A DNA stretch of 64,000 nt, from assembly GCA_965216605.1 (NCBI GenBank), contig CBDCGG010000002.1, positions 1,488,001-1,552,000 of the forward strand, written 5' to 3'. A program made the translations under genes and the position numbers. The first letter of the stretch is position 1; each line of letters opens with the position of its first letter. Positions 1 to 8,626 of this stretch are shown here, piece by piece. This DNA is from JABAAW01 sp965216605 (GTDB lineage Bacteria; Pseudomonadota; Alphaproteobacteria; JABAAW01). The notes beneath the pieces are model-generated. The model saw only the letters and a list, made by a program, of their open reading frames with translations, was not told the DNA's origin and did no database searches.

Positions 1-1
1 A

Positions 2-187
2 TACGACTTTGCGCGACGATTGCAACAGGAAGCTAGAAAAAACAAACAATGTTTGGCGGGTGCTTGTGTATTTTGCTTGACAAAGGCGCGAACAAAAGCA
101 ATCCTTACTATGAGGAGGCTGGCAGATAAGTTGGCGCAAAAAAAGATGGTTGCATGTAACAGACTGAAAAATTTGTCATTCTGTTGA
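2..187 (+). CDS. possible 3' end of an upstream gene (partial)
   Basis: A reading frame is open from the first bases of the window to a TGA at 185-187, giving 61 residues rich in Lys and Arg with four Cys. It could be the C-terminal tail of a gene that begins before the window. No family is recognised. The downstream ankyrin gene starts about 90 bases later on the same strand. A frame of this length also arises by chance, so this is only a candidate. Confidence 0.25.
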   Translation, partial: YDFARRLQQEARKNKQCLAGACVFCLTKARTKAILTMRRLADKLAQKKMVACNRLKNLSFC

Positions 188-279
188 GGATGCTTGTCAT
201 CACGGAGGGAAATCTATATCTCATGAGGAAGCAGAAGAAATTGGAAAAGGGGGACAGGAAGAATAGGAGAACGGGTACC

Positions 280-1512
280 ATGACAACTGTCATGACTGGT
301 GTCATGACTAGTGTCATGGCGCGTTGTTTTTTTGCGTTGCTTTTTCTTTGTCCGCTCGCACCGCTGCCGAGTTTTTTCTCGACAGCGCGAGCGCAAGAAT
401 CAGCACAAGAGGTGGATAAAAGTTACCCCCTCCACGATGCTGTCCGAGCAGGAAATGCCGAGGAAGTGCATCGTCTGCTTGCCGCGCAAGGCAAGAAAGC
501 GCTTTTGCAACCCGACGGCTACGGCATGCTGCCTCTGCATTATGCGAGTTCGACGGGCAACTTCGAGATCGGTCGTGTTTTGCTGGAGCGCTACAGCGCA
601 AACCCGAACGCCAAGGCTCCTGATGGCAACGACTGGATTTTGCGCGGCAGGACCCCCTTGCATATCGCCGTCACCTCTGCCAGCCTCGACCTCGTCGCCT
701 TGCTGATCGACAAAAAGGCTGATCTCTACGCTGGCGACAGGAATGGGATTCTACCCCTGCACTTGGCAGTTCAGTACGGACGCCTGCGAGCGGCAAAGCT
801 GCTCATGGTGCGCATGGGCAAAAGAGTCCACACCCCCGACGCTAACAAAACAACGCCGTTGCACTTGGCGGCGCAACACGGAAGAGGTGTCATCGCCACC
901 CAACTCATCGATCTGAAAGCCAAGGTCAACTTACCCAACGGATACGGAATGGCACCCCTGCACTTAGCCGCCGCCGCAGGACACGAAGATGTCGTCGAGC
1001 TTTTGATCGAAAACGGAGCGCGCATCAACGCCACAGACAAGCAAGGCGTAACACCGCTCTATCTGGCGGCACGCGACAATCGAACGCGCGTCATCGTGCT
1101 TCTCGTCTCCGAAAAGACGATCAACCTCGACATCCAAAACAACGAAGGCTTGACCGCCATCTCCATAGCCCTTGCAAACGGCAGCGCAGAGGCTTCAAAC
1201 CATCTCTTGCAACGCGACTTCGACGCACGACAGATCGATAAGGCAGGAAAAACGCTCTTGCATCACGCGGCCAGTGGCGGCGACGGCAGGGCTTTACGAA
1301 CAATCTTGAGGCTGGCAAGTGCCGACATCAACAGCATCGACAGCCTCGGCAACAGCCCCCTGCACTACGCGACGCAAGCAGGTAAAAAAGAAGCGGTCAA
1401 ACAGCTGCTACAAGCAGGAGCAAACCTAAACTTGCGCAACAAGGATAACGAAACAGCACAAGACATCGCAAATAAACTCGGAAACGACGAGATCCTATCC
1501 GTTTTGCGCTAG
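280..1512 (+). CDS. exported ankyrin-repeat protein 1
   Basis: About 410 residues. The ATG at 280 is chosen because AGGAGA (265-270) lies at good distance, and translation then runs into a hydrophobic signal peptide (CFFALLFLCPLAPL) ending in a likely cleavage site near ARAQ. The rest is made of about ten ankyrin repeats of roughly 33 residues, seen as repeated TPLHLA/APLHLAA and LL..GA..N motifs, ending close to the stop. Ankyrin repeats bind other proteins; with a signal peptide this one acts in the periplasm, on the surface or outside. The first residues are an unusual repeat (MTTVMTGVMTSVM) written by a near-perfect 12-base tandem repeat, giving four in-frame ATGs (280, 292, 304, 316). 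It is followed 27 bases later by a paralogue in the same orientation, probably one transcript. Partner unknown. Confidence 0.85.
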   Translation: MTTVMTGVMTSVMARCFFALLFLCPLAPLPSFFSTARAQESAQEVDKSYPLHDAVRAGNAEEVHRLLAAQGKKALLQPDGYGMLPLHYASSTGNFEIGRVLLERYSANPNAKAPDGNDWILRGRTPLHIAVTSASLDLVALLIDKKADLYAGDRNGILPLHLAVQYGRLRAAKLLMVRMGKRVHTPDANKTTPLHLAAQHGRGVIATQLIDLKAKVNLPNGYGMAPLHLAAAAGHEDVVELLIENGARINATDKQGVTPLYLAARDNRTRVIVLLVSEKTINLDIQNNEGLTAISIALANGSAEASNHLLQRDFDARQIDKAGKTLLHHAASGGDGRALRTILRLASADINSIDSLGNSPLHYATQAGKKEAVKQLLQAGANLNLRNKDNETAQDIANKLGNDEILSVLR

Positions 1513-1539
1513 TTGAAACAAAACAAAGGTAGAACAACC

Positions 1540-2844
1540 ATGACCAGAAAACACTCTGTGAACCCCGCTCGCCCCCTCCCTCACCTGCTGGGAGTGCTTT
1601 GTCTTTACGCTCTCTTGTGCCTCATGTTCTGGGGCGTAGCGACGCAGAGCAGCGCGCAGACGCTGCGGCAGGAAACAGTTCATGTGTTCCACGAAGCCCT
1701 TCGCTCGCAAGACTTGGACGCAGCAAAACGTTTGTTATTGAAAGAGGGTAAGAAGCTCTTCACCGAAACTAACAACTTCGGCATGCTGGCGTTGCATAGC
1801 GCAGCTTCTGCGGGGACTCTCGAATCCGTTCGCTTTCTCACGGACGAAGGGGTTGACCCCAACTACAAGCCTGAGGGAGGCTACTCTGCCAAAATACGCA
1901 GGCGATCACCGTTGCATTTCGCGGTGGAGACAGGGAACGCAGAGATAGTCTCTTTGCTCATCAAGGCAGGGGCCGATGTCTTCGCAACCGACGGTAGCGG
2001 TGCCACTCCCTTGCATGTGGCAACCCAGTACGGACACAAAACTCTGGCACAGATACTAATCAAAATCATGGGAGCGCGCGCCCATATACGCGACCAAAGC
2101 GGCACAACCCCCCTGCACATCGCCGCAAGACAGGGAAACCGCGATTTGACCGCTCAGTTACTCTTTCTGCAAAACCAAGGGCTGCGCCAACTTGTCGAAA
2201 AATTTCTGAAATCATCAGCGAAATCCACCGACTTGTCACACTTGGTCGATGTCAAAAACAAATTCGGATTCTCCCCCTTGCACTACGCTGCCTTGGGCGG
2301 ACACGAAGAGGTCGTCGAACTCTTGCTGCAGCAAGGGGCAACCATCAACACCTTCAACGCGCAGGGACTAACTCCCTTGTTCATGGCGTCGCGCGACGGA
2401 CACGAGAAAATCGTCGAGTTGCTATCTTCTCAACAGGAAGCAAACTTGGAGAGCGGCGACGAAGAAGCACACACTCCCTTGTGCGTTGCCGTGGCAAACG
2501 GGCATTTGCGGATCTTCGCAAGACTCTTGCGCCGAGGGGCTAATCCTCACGCTAAAGACAAAAACGGCATGATACCCCTACATATCGCAGCCAAACGTGG
2601 CAACACCGATGCTGTCAAGTCACTCTTGAAAACTTTGGACGGAGGAAAAAGAGGCAACATCGACGAACTGGACAACGCGGGAAACACACCCCTACTCTAC
2701 GCTAGCGCAACAGGAAAAAAAGAATTGGTCGAAGCTTTGGTATTAGCAGGTGCCGATCGCAACGCGCGTAACCGCAAGGGAGAGACCTCTCTCGAGCTCG
2801 CGCAAAGACTAGGGCACGATTCCATACTACCAATCCTGAGATAA
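1540..2844 (+). CDS. exported ankyrin-repeat protein 2
   Basis: About 434 residues. The ATG at 1540, preceded by AGGT, is preferred to the TTG at 1513 because it leads directly into an N-terminal basic segment and a hydrophobic signal (LLGVLCLYALLCLMFWGV) ending near SSAQ. The mature part is about ten ankyrin repeats (APLHFAV, TPLHVAT, TPLHIAA, SPLHYAA, IPLHIAA motifs). One repeat boundary carries an insertion around residues 215-235 (LRQLVEKFLKSSAKSTDL). Repeat order and N-terminal half resemble the gene immediately upstream, so the two look like an old tandem duplication. It converges with the small minus-strand gene at 2851, leaving six bases between the stops. A role in binding host or envelope proteins is inference. 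Confidence 0.85.
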   Translation: MTRKHSVNPARPLPHLLGVLCLYALLCLMFWGVATQSSAQTLRQETVHVFHEALRSQDLDAAKRLLLKEGKKLFTETNNFGMLALHSAASAGTLESVRFLTDEGVDPNYKPEGGYSAKIRRRSPLHFAVETGNAEIVSLLIKAGADVFATDGSGATPLHVATQYGHKTLAQILIKIMGARAHIRDQSGTTPLHIAARQGNRDLTAQLLFLQNQGLRQLVEKFLKSSAKSTDLSHLVDVKNKFGFSPLHYAALGGHEEVVELLLQQGATINTFNAQGLTPLFMASRDGHEKIVELLSSQQEANLESGDEEAHTPLCVAVANGHLRIFARLLRRGANPHAKDKNGMIPLHIAAKRGNTDAVKSLLKTLDGGKRGNIDELDNAGNTPLLYASATGKKELVEALVLAGADRNARNRKGETSLELAQRLGHDSILPILR

Positions 2845-2850
2845 TCTACC

Positions 2851-3060
2851 CTAGCTGCTCCTGCTACTGGGCGTGGTCGTCGTTTGTCGCCTTTGCTTGG
2901 CGAGCAGGTAGCGCAGCTTTCTCAGCGCAACGGCTTTGAGAACCTCGACATCCTGTCGCGCGTCGCCGACGATAACGGCTTCCGTGAAGGTGTGCGGATC
3001 GAGCGCGCTCACCTTCACATGGCGACCTCGTGATACAAACTCGAAAAGAACCTCGCGCAT
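2851..3060 (-). CDS. small DUF6898-like alphaproteobacterial protein
   Basis: A 69-residue protein beginning MREVLFEFVSRGRHVKVSA and containing the pattern 'DP.T..EA.IVGDARQ...L...A..KLRYLLA'. I recognise this as the small conserved alphaproteobacterial family called DUF6898 in domain collections (sometimes mislabelled serine hydroxymethyltransferase). The pattern of alternating hydrophobic residues suggests one small beta-rich domain; the extreme C-terminus (QTTTTPSSRSS) is low-complexity. No function is known. It is divergent from the DUF924 gene at 3136. The region before its ATG is pyrimidine-rich and no good ribosome site is visible. Confidence 0.6.
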   Translation of the reverse strand: MREVLFEFVSRGRHVKVSALDPHTFTEAVIVGDARQDVEVLKAVALRKLRYLLAKQRRQTTTTPSSRSS

Positions 3061-3135
3061 GGGAGAAAAGTCTAGCGCGAAAAATCTCTACGCGCTATAA
3101 GAGAGAAAAGAGATTGATAAATAAAGAGAGAAGGT

Positions 3136-3705
3136 GTGTCAATTTTTTCTTCGGAGCATTCGGAAGTCCTGACCTTTTGGTTCAAAGAACTGGAGGGAAA
3201 GCAGCGCTTTGAGGCGAACGACGAGCGCGACGAGATGATCAGAGCGCGTTTCGGCGCGGTGCAAGCTCAAGCCTCGCGCGGCGAGCTGTTCGCTTGGCGC
3301 AGCACGGCGGCAGGACGCTTGGCGGAAATCGTCGTGCTAGACCAGTTCTCACGCAATATTCATCGCGGGAAACCCGCTGCATTCGCGCAAGACGGCTTGG
3401 CTCTATGCCTAGCGCAGGAGGCAGTCGCGACAGCGGCGGACAAGGCACTAGAGCCTTCGCAACGCATGTTTGTCTATATGCCCTACATGCACAGCGAGTC
3501 GCTCGTGATCCACGATGCCTCGATTCCTCTGTTTGAAGCCTTGGCTAAGGAGGGCGAACACTTCGCCATGACCTTGGACTTCGAGCATCGCCATCGTGTC
3601 ATAGTCGAGCGATTCGGTCGCTATCCTCACCGCAACGCCATCTTGGGACGCGCCTCTACGCCGCAAGAAGAGGAGTTCCTCAAAGAGCCAAATTCAAGCT
3701 TCTAG
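3136..3705 (+). CDS. DUF924 family protein
   Basis: A 189-residue protein that starts with GTG at 3136 behind the purine-rich AGAGAGAAGG. It matches the DUF924 family along its whole length: 'VLTFWFKELE' near the N-terminus, the invariant 'IVVLDQFSRNIHRG' and 'MFVYMPYMHSES' segments, and a late 'RFGRYPHRNAILGR' motif. The family adopts a TPR-like all-helical fold; members are cytoplasmic and of unknown biochemical role. It stands alone, divergent from the small DUF6898-like gene and convergent with guaA. Confidence 0.9.
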   Translation: MSIFSSEHSEVLTFWFKELEGKQRFEANDERDEMIRARFGAVQAQASRGELFAWRSTAAGRLAEIVVLDQFSRNIHRGKPAAFAQDGLALCLAQEAVATAADKALEPSQRMFVYMPYMHSESLVIHDASIPLFEALAKEGEHFAMTLDFEHRHRVIVERFGRYPHRNAILGRASTPQEEEFLKEPNSSF

Positions 3706-3779
3706 TAAAGTTTCTAGTCAATCTTCTAGGATTTTAATTGGAGCGCGATCGCCCTCTCGCCCTCTTCTCCTCTCGCCCT

Positions 3780-5459
3780 TCACTCCCATTCTATCGTGGC
3801 GGGCGGCTTGCCCGTGCAGTCGTAGAGGACGCGGTTGACACCTGCCACCTCGTTGATGATCAAGGCTGCAACCCTCGCTAAAAAGGCGGCGGTGAAGGGG
3901 TAAGGCTGAGCCGTCATGCCGTCTTCCGAGACGATGGCGCGCAACACGCAACAGGCTTGGACGCTACGCGCGTCTCCCATCACGCCTACGCTGGTGATCG
4001 GCAGCAGCACGGCGAAGGCTTGCCAAATCTCGTCGTAGAGACCTTCGTCTCTCAGAGCGCGCAGGAAGACTTGATCGATACGGCGCAAGAGCTCGCAACG
4101 TTCTTCCGTCACCTCGCCAGGTAGACGCACGGCGAGCCCTGGGCCGGGAAAGGGATGCCTTGCAAGAAAATGTGGCGCAACGCCAAGCTTCTTGCCGATG
4201 GCGCGCACTTCGTCCTTGAACAAAAAGCGTAGAGGCTCGACGAGGCGCATGGTCATGCGTTCGGGCAAGCCGCCGACATTGTGATGCGACTTGATCGTAT
4301 GCGACGCAGAGGCATCGCGCGTAGGTAGCGATTCGACCACATCGGGATAGAGCGTCCCTTGTCCCAAGAACTCTATCTTTCCATGAGTTTTTTCAAGCTC
4401 TTGCGCGATCTTCTCAAAGCACTGCACGAAGAGATTACCGATCGTCTTGCGCTTCTGTTCGGGGTCTGTGATCCCTCGGAGCGCTTGCAGGAAACGCTCG
4501 CTTTCGTCTACGCACAACAGGTTTGCTTCAAAATAAGGACGCAAGGCGGCTTCCACCTCCCCCGCCTCGGCGGCGCGCAGTAGCCCGTTGTCGAGGAAAA
4601 CAGCGTGCAGACGATCGCCGATCGCTCGTTGGATCAGCAACGCCGCCACAGTCGAATCAACCCCACCCGAAATAGCGCACAACACCCTCCCCCCTCCAAC
4701 AAGCGAGCGAATGTCCGCGACCGCCTTGGCGACCGCCTCCTCCGCCTGCCAGCCTCCTGTGCAGGCGCACACCTTGCGGGCAAAGTTGGCAAGTAGCCTT
4801 TCTCCTGCTTGCGTGTGCGAGACCTCGGGGTGAAATTGCAATCCGTAAAATCGCCTGCTCTCGTCGGCGATGATAGCGTAAGGAGATTTCTCGGTGCGCG
4901 CAACCGCACGAAAACCCGCAGGCAAGCTTGCGATCTTGTCCGTATGGCTCATCCAAACAGGCACGCGCGCCCCTGCCCGCCAGACGGCAGGCTCTGATTT
5001 GTTCTCTATCTTGTCCTTTGTCTTGTTCTCTGGCTTGTCGAAGAGGAGGCAATCTTCCAAGATATCGAGTTGTGCGGGTCCGTATTCGCTGTCTTGCGCG
5101 CGCTCGAGCTTGCCGCCGAGCTCAAAGCAGAGGATCTGCTCGCCGTAGCAGATACCGAGCAGAGGCACGCCGAGCGCAAACAACCTTTCGTCGATGTCGG
5201 TCTTTTCTTCGAGCAGGCTTTTCGGTCCCCCTGACAGCACGATGCCCTTGGGTGCGAAGGCTTCGAGGCGTGTCAGCGCATCGCAGGTGTAGGGAAAGAT
5301 ATGGCTGTAGATGCCGACTTGACGCAGGCGGCGAGCGATGAGCTGGGTGACTTGGCTACCGAAATCGAGAATCGCGATACGGTTGTCTCGCTGAAAATCC
5401 TTTGTTAATTCTTGGGGCAAAGCTTGTGGCAATTTCTCTCCGCTAGACAAGTTTTCCAT
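3780..5459 (-). CDS. guaA: GMP synthase (glutamine-hydrolysing)
   Basis: Converts XMP to GMP with glutamine and ATP, the last step of guanine nucleotide synthesis. About 559 residues if the ATG at 5459 is used, which overlaps the end of pyrG by 17 bases. The class I amidotransferase domain shows 'LSGGPKSL', the nucleophile Cys in 'LGICYGEQ' (about residue 104) and His/Glu in 'FHPEVSHT' (about 210/212). The ATP-pyrophosphatase domain carries the P-loop 'SGGVDSTVAAL', followed by the GMP-synthase dimerisation domain ending in 'PATIEWE'. The N-terminus has about 25 residues more than usual before 'IAILDFGSQ', so the real start may be further inside. A short Lys/Asn-rich insert (NKTKDKIENKSE) sits in the amidotransferase domain. 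It follows secG and pyrG in one transcription unit. Confidence 0.96.
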   Translation of the reverse strand: MENLSSGEKLPQALPQELTKDFQRDNRIAILDFGSQVTQLIARRLRQVGIYSHIFPYTCDALTRLEAFAPKGIVLSGGPKSLLEEKTDIDERLFALGVPLLGICYGEQILCFELGGKLERAQDSEYGPAQLDILEDCLLFDKPENKTKDKIENKSEPAVWRAGARVPVWMSHTDKIASLPAGFRAVARTEKSPYAIIADESRRFYGLQFHPEVSHTQAGERLLANFARKVCACTGGWQAEEAVAKAVADIRSLVGGGRVLCAISGGVDSTVAALLIQRAIGDRLHAVFLDNGLLRAAEAGEVEAALRPYFEANLLCVDESERFLQALRGITDPEQKRKTIGNLFVQCFEKIAQELEKTHGKIEFLGQGTLYPDVVESLPTRDASASHTIKSHHNVGGLPERMTMRLVEPLRFLFKDEVRAIGKKLGVAPHFLARHPFPGPGLAVRLPGEVTEERCELLRRIDQVFLRALRDEGLYDEIWQAFAVLLPITSVGVMGDARSVQACCVLRAIVSEDGMTAQPYPFTAAFLARVAALIINEVAGVNRVLYDCTGKPPATIEWE

Positions 5460-7239
5460 ACTCACTGGCGGCTTTGACGAAGTGGCAGAAGATGGGATGC
5501 GGAGCAAAGGGACGCGATTTCAGCTCGGGATGGAATTGCACGCCGACAAACCACGGATGCAAATCTTGAGAAAGCTCCATGATTTCAGGCAAAACCACAT
5601 AGTTTGATCCATGAGAAACACAGGTGGGCAAAGGAAAGTTTTTGTCGCCAAAAAGCTCTTCGTTTTTTTTCTTATTGTTATCTTCATTTTCTTGTTCATT
5701 TTCTTTCCTCTTGCTCTCTTCCGTGGAAACTCCATTCGTTTTCTTTTGGTTTATCCCCGTGTGAGAAAATCCTGAAAAGAGCATTCCTTTTTCCTCAAAT
5801 TGTTTCAGGTGTTGCCAGCTGATTTCATAACGGTGTCGGTGTCTTTCGGATATTTCGTTGCGTTGGTAAATGCTGTGGGCAAGTGTTTTGTTTTTGATCG
5901 TACAGGAATACGCGCCGACCCGCATCGTTCCTCCCTTGTCGCCTTTCGCATCTGCTTGCACGCAGACGACAGGCACGATCTTCTTCTCTTTGCCGTTTTG
6001 AAACTCTGCCGAGTCGGCGTTCTCAATTCCTAGCACATGGCGTGCATACTCGATCACCGCCATCTGCATGCCGAAGCAGATTCCCAAAAAGGGAATTTTT
6101 TGTGTGCGGGCAAAGCGAACCGCGTCGATTTTTCCTTGACTCCCTCTTTCGCCGAAACCCCCTGGTATCAGGATTCCTCTTACATTTTCAAACAATTCTG
6201 CAGGAAAGGTAGAAGATTCCAGCTGTTCCGATTCCAGCCAAGCAATGTCCACCTCGGTGTTGTTGTCCAGTCCGCCGTGTCGCAAGGCTTCCACAAGCGA
6301 CATGTATGCGTCGCCGTGCTCGGTATACTTGCCGACGATGGCAATGACGACGCGATCTTTTTTGTTTTTTGTTGCTTGAAGAACTTTTTGCCAGCGTGCG
6401 TCAGGAACTTTCGCCCGCGGACTTTTGCCGAAGTGTTTCAGCAGCAGGCGGTCTACGCGCGCTTTCGTATAGGAAACAGGAATCTCATAGATCGAGTCCA
6501 AGTCTGGAGCGGCAATCACCGATTCCGCCTTGACATTGCAAAAGCGAGAAATTTTCAATCGGGATTTGTCCTCGATGGCACTCTCGGCGCGGCAGATCAA
6601 CATGTCGGGCTGGATGCCCACCGACAGCAGCTCCTTGACCGAATGCTGTGTCGGTTTCGTCTTCAACTCGCCGGCAGCGCGCATGTAGGGCAGCAGCGTC
6701 ATGTGTATGTAGAAGACGCGCGCGCGTCCCAAATCATTGCCGATTTGTCGGATCGCCTCCAAGAAAGGAAGGCTTTCGATGTCGCCCACTGTGCCGCCGA
6801 TCTCGCAAAACACAAAGTCTTCGTCCGTCAGCCCCGCCGTGACAAAATCTTTGATCGCGTCCGTCACATGCGGCACGATCTGCATCGTGCGTCCCAAAAG
6901 CTTTCCGACCCCTTTGCGCTCCTCGTCTAGCAGGTTCTTGTAAATCTGTCCGGTCGTGATGTTGTCGTTCTTCAACGCCGTGACATCGGTAAAACGCTCG
7001 TAGTGTCCTAAGTCGAGATCGGTCTCTGCTCCATCCTCTGTTACGAACACCTCGCCGTGCTCGTAGGGGCTCATCGTGCCGGGGTCGATGTTCAAGTAGG
7101 GATCCAGCTTGCGCGTGCGCACCTTGTAGCCGTGCGCCTGAAGCAAGGATGCGATCGCCGCCGCAGAGACCCCCTTGCCGAGCGAAGAGACGACGCCTCC
7201 TGTCACAAAAACAAAATTCGTCGCTCCTTCTTGCCTCAT
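5443..7239 (-). CDS. pyrG: CTP synthase with an unusual Lys/Asn-rich insertion
   Basis: Makes CTP from UTP, ATP and glutamine. 598 residues against about 545 in most bacteria. The synthetase domain begins with 'FVFVTGGVVSSLGKGVSA' and contains 'RKLDPYLNIDPGTMSPYEHG'; the class I amidotransferase domain has 'IPGGFGERG', the nucleophile Cys388 in 'FLGICFGMQ' and His570/Glu572 in 'VQFHPE'. The extra length is one block at about residues 494-549 (5593-5760), rich in Lys, Asn and Glu (NEQENEDNNKKKNEE), between the 'FSGFS' strand and the final 'LHPWF' segment. The reading frame is intact through it, so the enzyme is likely functional. It sits between secG and guaA, an arrangement common in Alphaproteobacteria for the first pair. 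Confidence 0.97.
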   Translation of the reverse strand: MRQEGATNFVFVTGGVVSSLGKGVSAAAIASLLQAHGYKVRTRKLDPYLNIDPGTMSPYEHGEVFVTEDGAETDLDLGHYERFTDVTALKNDNITTGQIYKNLLDEERKGVGKLLGRTMQIVPHVTDAIKDFVTAGLTDEDFVFCEIGGTVGDIESLPFLEAIRQIGNDLGRARVFYIHMTLLPYMRAAGELKTKPTQHSVKELLSVGIQPDMLICRAESAIEDKSRLKISRFCNVKAESVIAAPDLDSIYEIPVSYTKARVDRLLLKHFGKSPRAKVPDARWQKVLQATKNKKDRVVIAIVGKYTEHGDAYMSLVEALRHGGLDNNTEVDIAWLESEQLESSTFPAELFENVRGILIPGGFGERGSQGKIDAVRFARTQKIPFLGICFGMQMAVIEYARHVLGIENADSAEFQNGKEKKIVPVVCVQADAKGDKGGTMRVGAYSCTIKNKTLAHSIYQRNEISERHRHRYEISWQHLKQFEEKGMLFSGFSHTGINQKKTNGVSTEESKRKENEQENEDNNKKKNEELFGDKNFPLPTCVSHGSNYVVLPEIMELSQDLHPWFVGVQFHPELKSRPFAPHPIFCHFVKAASEYGKLV

Positions 7240-7304
7240 CCTCTCAACTCGTCCTTGTGTTAGCTGTTCGCTAGACCAAGCCTCGGCAGGCGAGGGGTAG
7301 AGAA

Positions 7305-7637
7305 CTATTGAGCGAGGGGAACATCATCGGTCGCTTTTTCCGTGTTGCCGTCTTCTGAAGAGCCTTCTTCTTGCGCTTCCTGCTCGATACTTTCGATGAT
7401 CGAGGAGGGACCATCTTGCTTGGCGAGGTAGGCGAGACCGAGGCTGGTCGCAAAAAACAACGCTGCCAACACCGCCGTCGTGCGCGTGAGAAAGTTTGCC
7501 TTGCCGCGTGCGCTAAATAGTCCTCCGCCGCCGCCGCCGATGCCCAAAGCGCCGCCGCTGTCGCCGCGTTGGATCAGCACCACCAAAACGATCGAGCAGG
7601 CGAGAAACAGATCGACGACGAGCAAAAAGGATTTCAT
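7305..7637 (-). CDS. secG: protein translocase subunit SecG
   Basis: Inner-membrane auxiliary subunit of the SecYEG channel. About 110 residues from the ATG at 7637, which has GGAG ten bases upstream; an upstream in-frame ATG at 7670 has no such site and adds a poorly conserved leader. There are two membrane segments (residues about 4-21 and 53-70), separated by the SecG signature 'VLIQRGDSGGALGIGGGGGGLFSARG'-type loop with its Gly run and 'FLTRTTAVLAALFFATSL'. The C-terminal 30 residues are acidic and variable, as usual. First gene of the secG-pyrG-guaA unit; divergent from the phosphatase gene at 7751. Confidence 0.95.
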   Translation of the reverse strand: MKSFLLVVDLFLACSIVLVVLIQRGDSGGALGIGGGGGGLFSARGKANFLTRTTAVLAALFFATSLGLAYLAKQDGPSSIIESIEQEAQEEGSSEDGNTEKATDDVPLAQ

Positions 7638-7750
7638 TAAAAACTCCGAATCGGACTCAATAAAAAACAAAAAACTCTTCTAGCCTGTTTTTTCTTTGCG
7701 CGCAAGTTTTTCTTCTATAACAAAAAACCTGCCCGCCCTTCCTCTGTGCT

Positions 7751-8626
7751 ATGGCTTGTGTCATGACAGAGGAAACCCTCATCCCCAGTCGTCAGAGCGT
7801 CTCTGACCTGCTCAGTGGCTGCGTAGAAAAAATCCTGCTACCGCGTTTTCGCACGCTCAAAGCCAGCCAAGTTCATCGCAAAGGGGCGGACTCCGTCGTC
7901 ACAGACGCTGACTGGGAGGCAGAACGCTTTCTAGAGCAAGGACTTCGACTTATCCTGCCGAACGCGATCGTGCTCGGCGAGGAAGGCATCGCCAACGACA
8001 AGAATCAGTTGAAAACCTTCTTGCAAGAACGGCGCGAGCGTCCCGTTTGGCTCGTCGATCCGCTCGACGGCACGCGCAACTTCGTCAAACGCTCGCAAGT
8101 TTTCTGCTCTATGGTCGCACTCGTCTACGACCAAGAAATTTGCGCCAGCTGGATCTACTCGCACAGCGACAACTGCATCATGCACGCACGACAGGGCGGC
8201 GGCGTCTTCATCGACGACACTCCTCTCGCTTCCCCCTCCTCCCCCTCCTCCCCCTCATCTGCCTCCGCCCTGCCGCGCGGTCGGATCTCTTGGACAAAGC
8301 AACCCCTCTCCTACGACGAGCAGCGCATCGAGCGTCTCCCCTCTGTGCGTTGCGCAGGACAAGACTTCGTCGATCTTACACGCGGGCGCACCGATTTCTC
8401 CTACTACAACAGCCTATGGCCCTGGGACCACGCCGCAGGAGGATTTCTCCTAGAAAGCGCAGGAGGACGAATCGCACACATAAAAACAGACACAACTCCA
8501 TCCCCCTTCGAGCGTACAGGCGCGCTGCTCGCTACAAAACGAAAAGAAGACTGGCAGGCGTTGCAAAAAATACTCGAAGCGCGTACAAATGAAGAAACGC
8601 ACTTCGACAAAAATCTTACACCATGA
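7751..8626 (+). CDS. inositol-monophosphatase-family phosphatase (HisN/CysQ type)
   Basis: A Mg-dependent, Li-sensitive type phosphatase of about 291 residues. Family metal-binding motifs are present in order: 'VTDADWEAE' (about residue 53), 'LGEEG' (about 75), 'WLVDPLDGTRNFV' (about 100-112), and 'WPWDHAAGGFLLESAGG' near residue 222. Substrate could be histidinol phosphate, 3'-phosphoadenosine phosphate or an inositol phosphate; the sequence does not decide. A Ser/Pro repeat (PSSPSSPSSAS, about 8226-8265) is inserted in a surface loop. The start is ATG 7751 or ATG 7763; neither has a strong ribosome site. The stop overlaps the next gene's ATG (ATGA), so the two are translationally coupled. 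A second family member lies at 31083. Confidence 0.85.
   Translation: MACVMTEETLIPSRQSVSDLLSGCVEKILLPRFRTLKASQVHRKGADSVVTDADWEAERFLEQGLRLILPNAIVLGEEGIANDKNQLKTFLQERRERPVWLVDPLDGTRNFVKRSQVFCSMVALVYDQEICASWIYSHSDNCIMHARQGGGVFIDDTPLASPSSPSSPSSASALPRGRISWTKQPLSYDEQRIERLPSVRCAGQDFVDLTRGRTDFSYYNSLWPWDHAAGGFLLESAGGRIAHIKTDTTPSPFERTGALLATKRKEDWQALQKILEARTNEETHFDKNLTP

Noticed and set aside
6037..6930. 297-residue plus-strand open frame opposite pyrG
   Set aside because: It is the antisense shadow of a highly conserved gene, with no family resemblance and no ribosome site.
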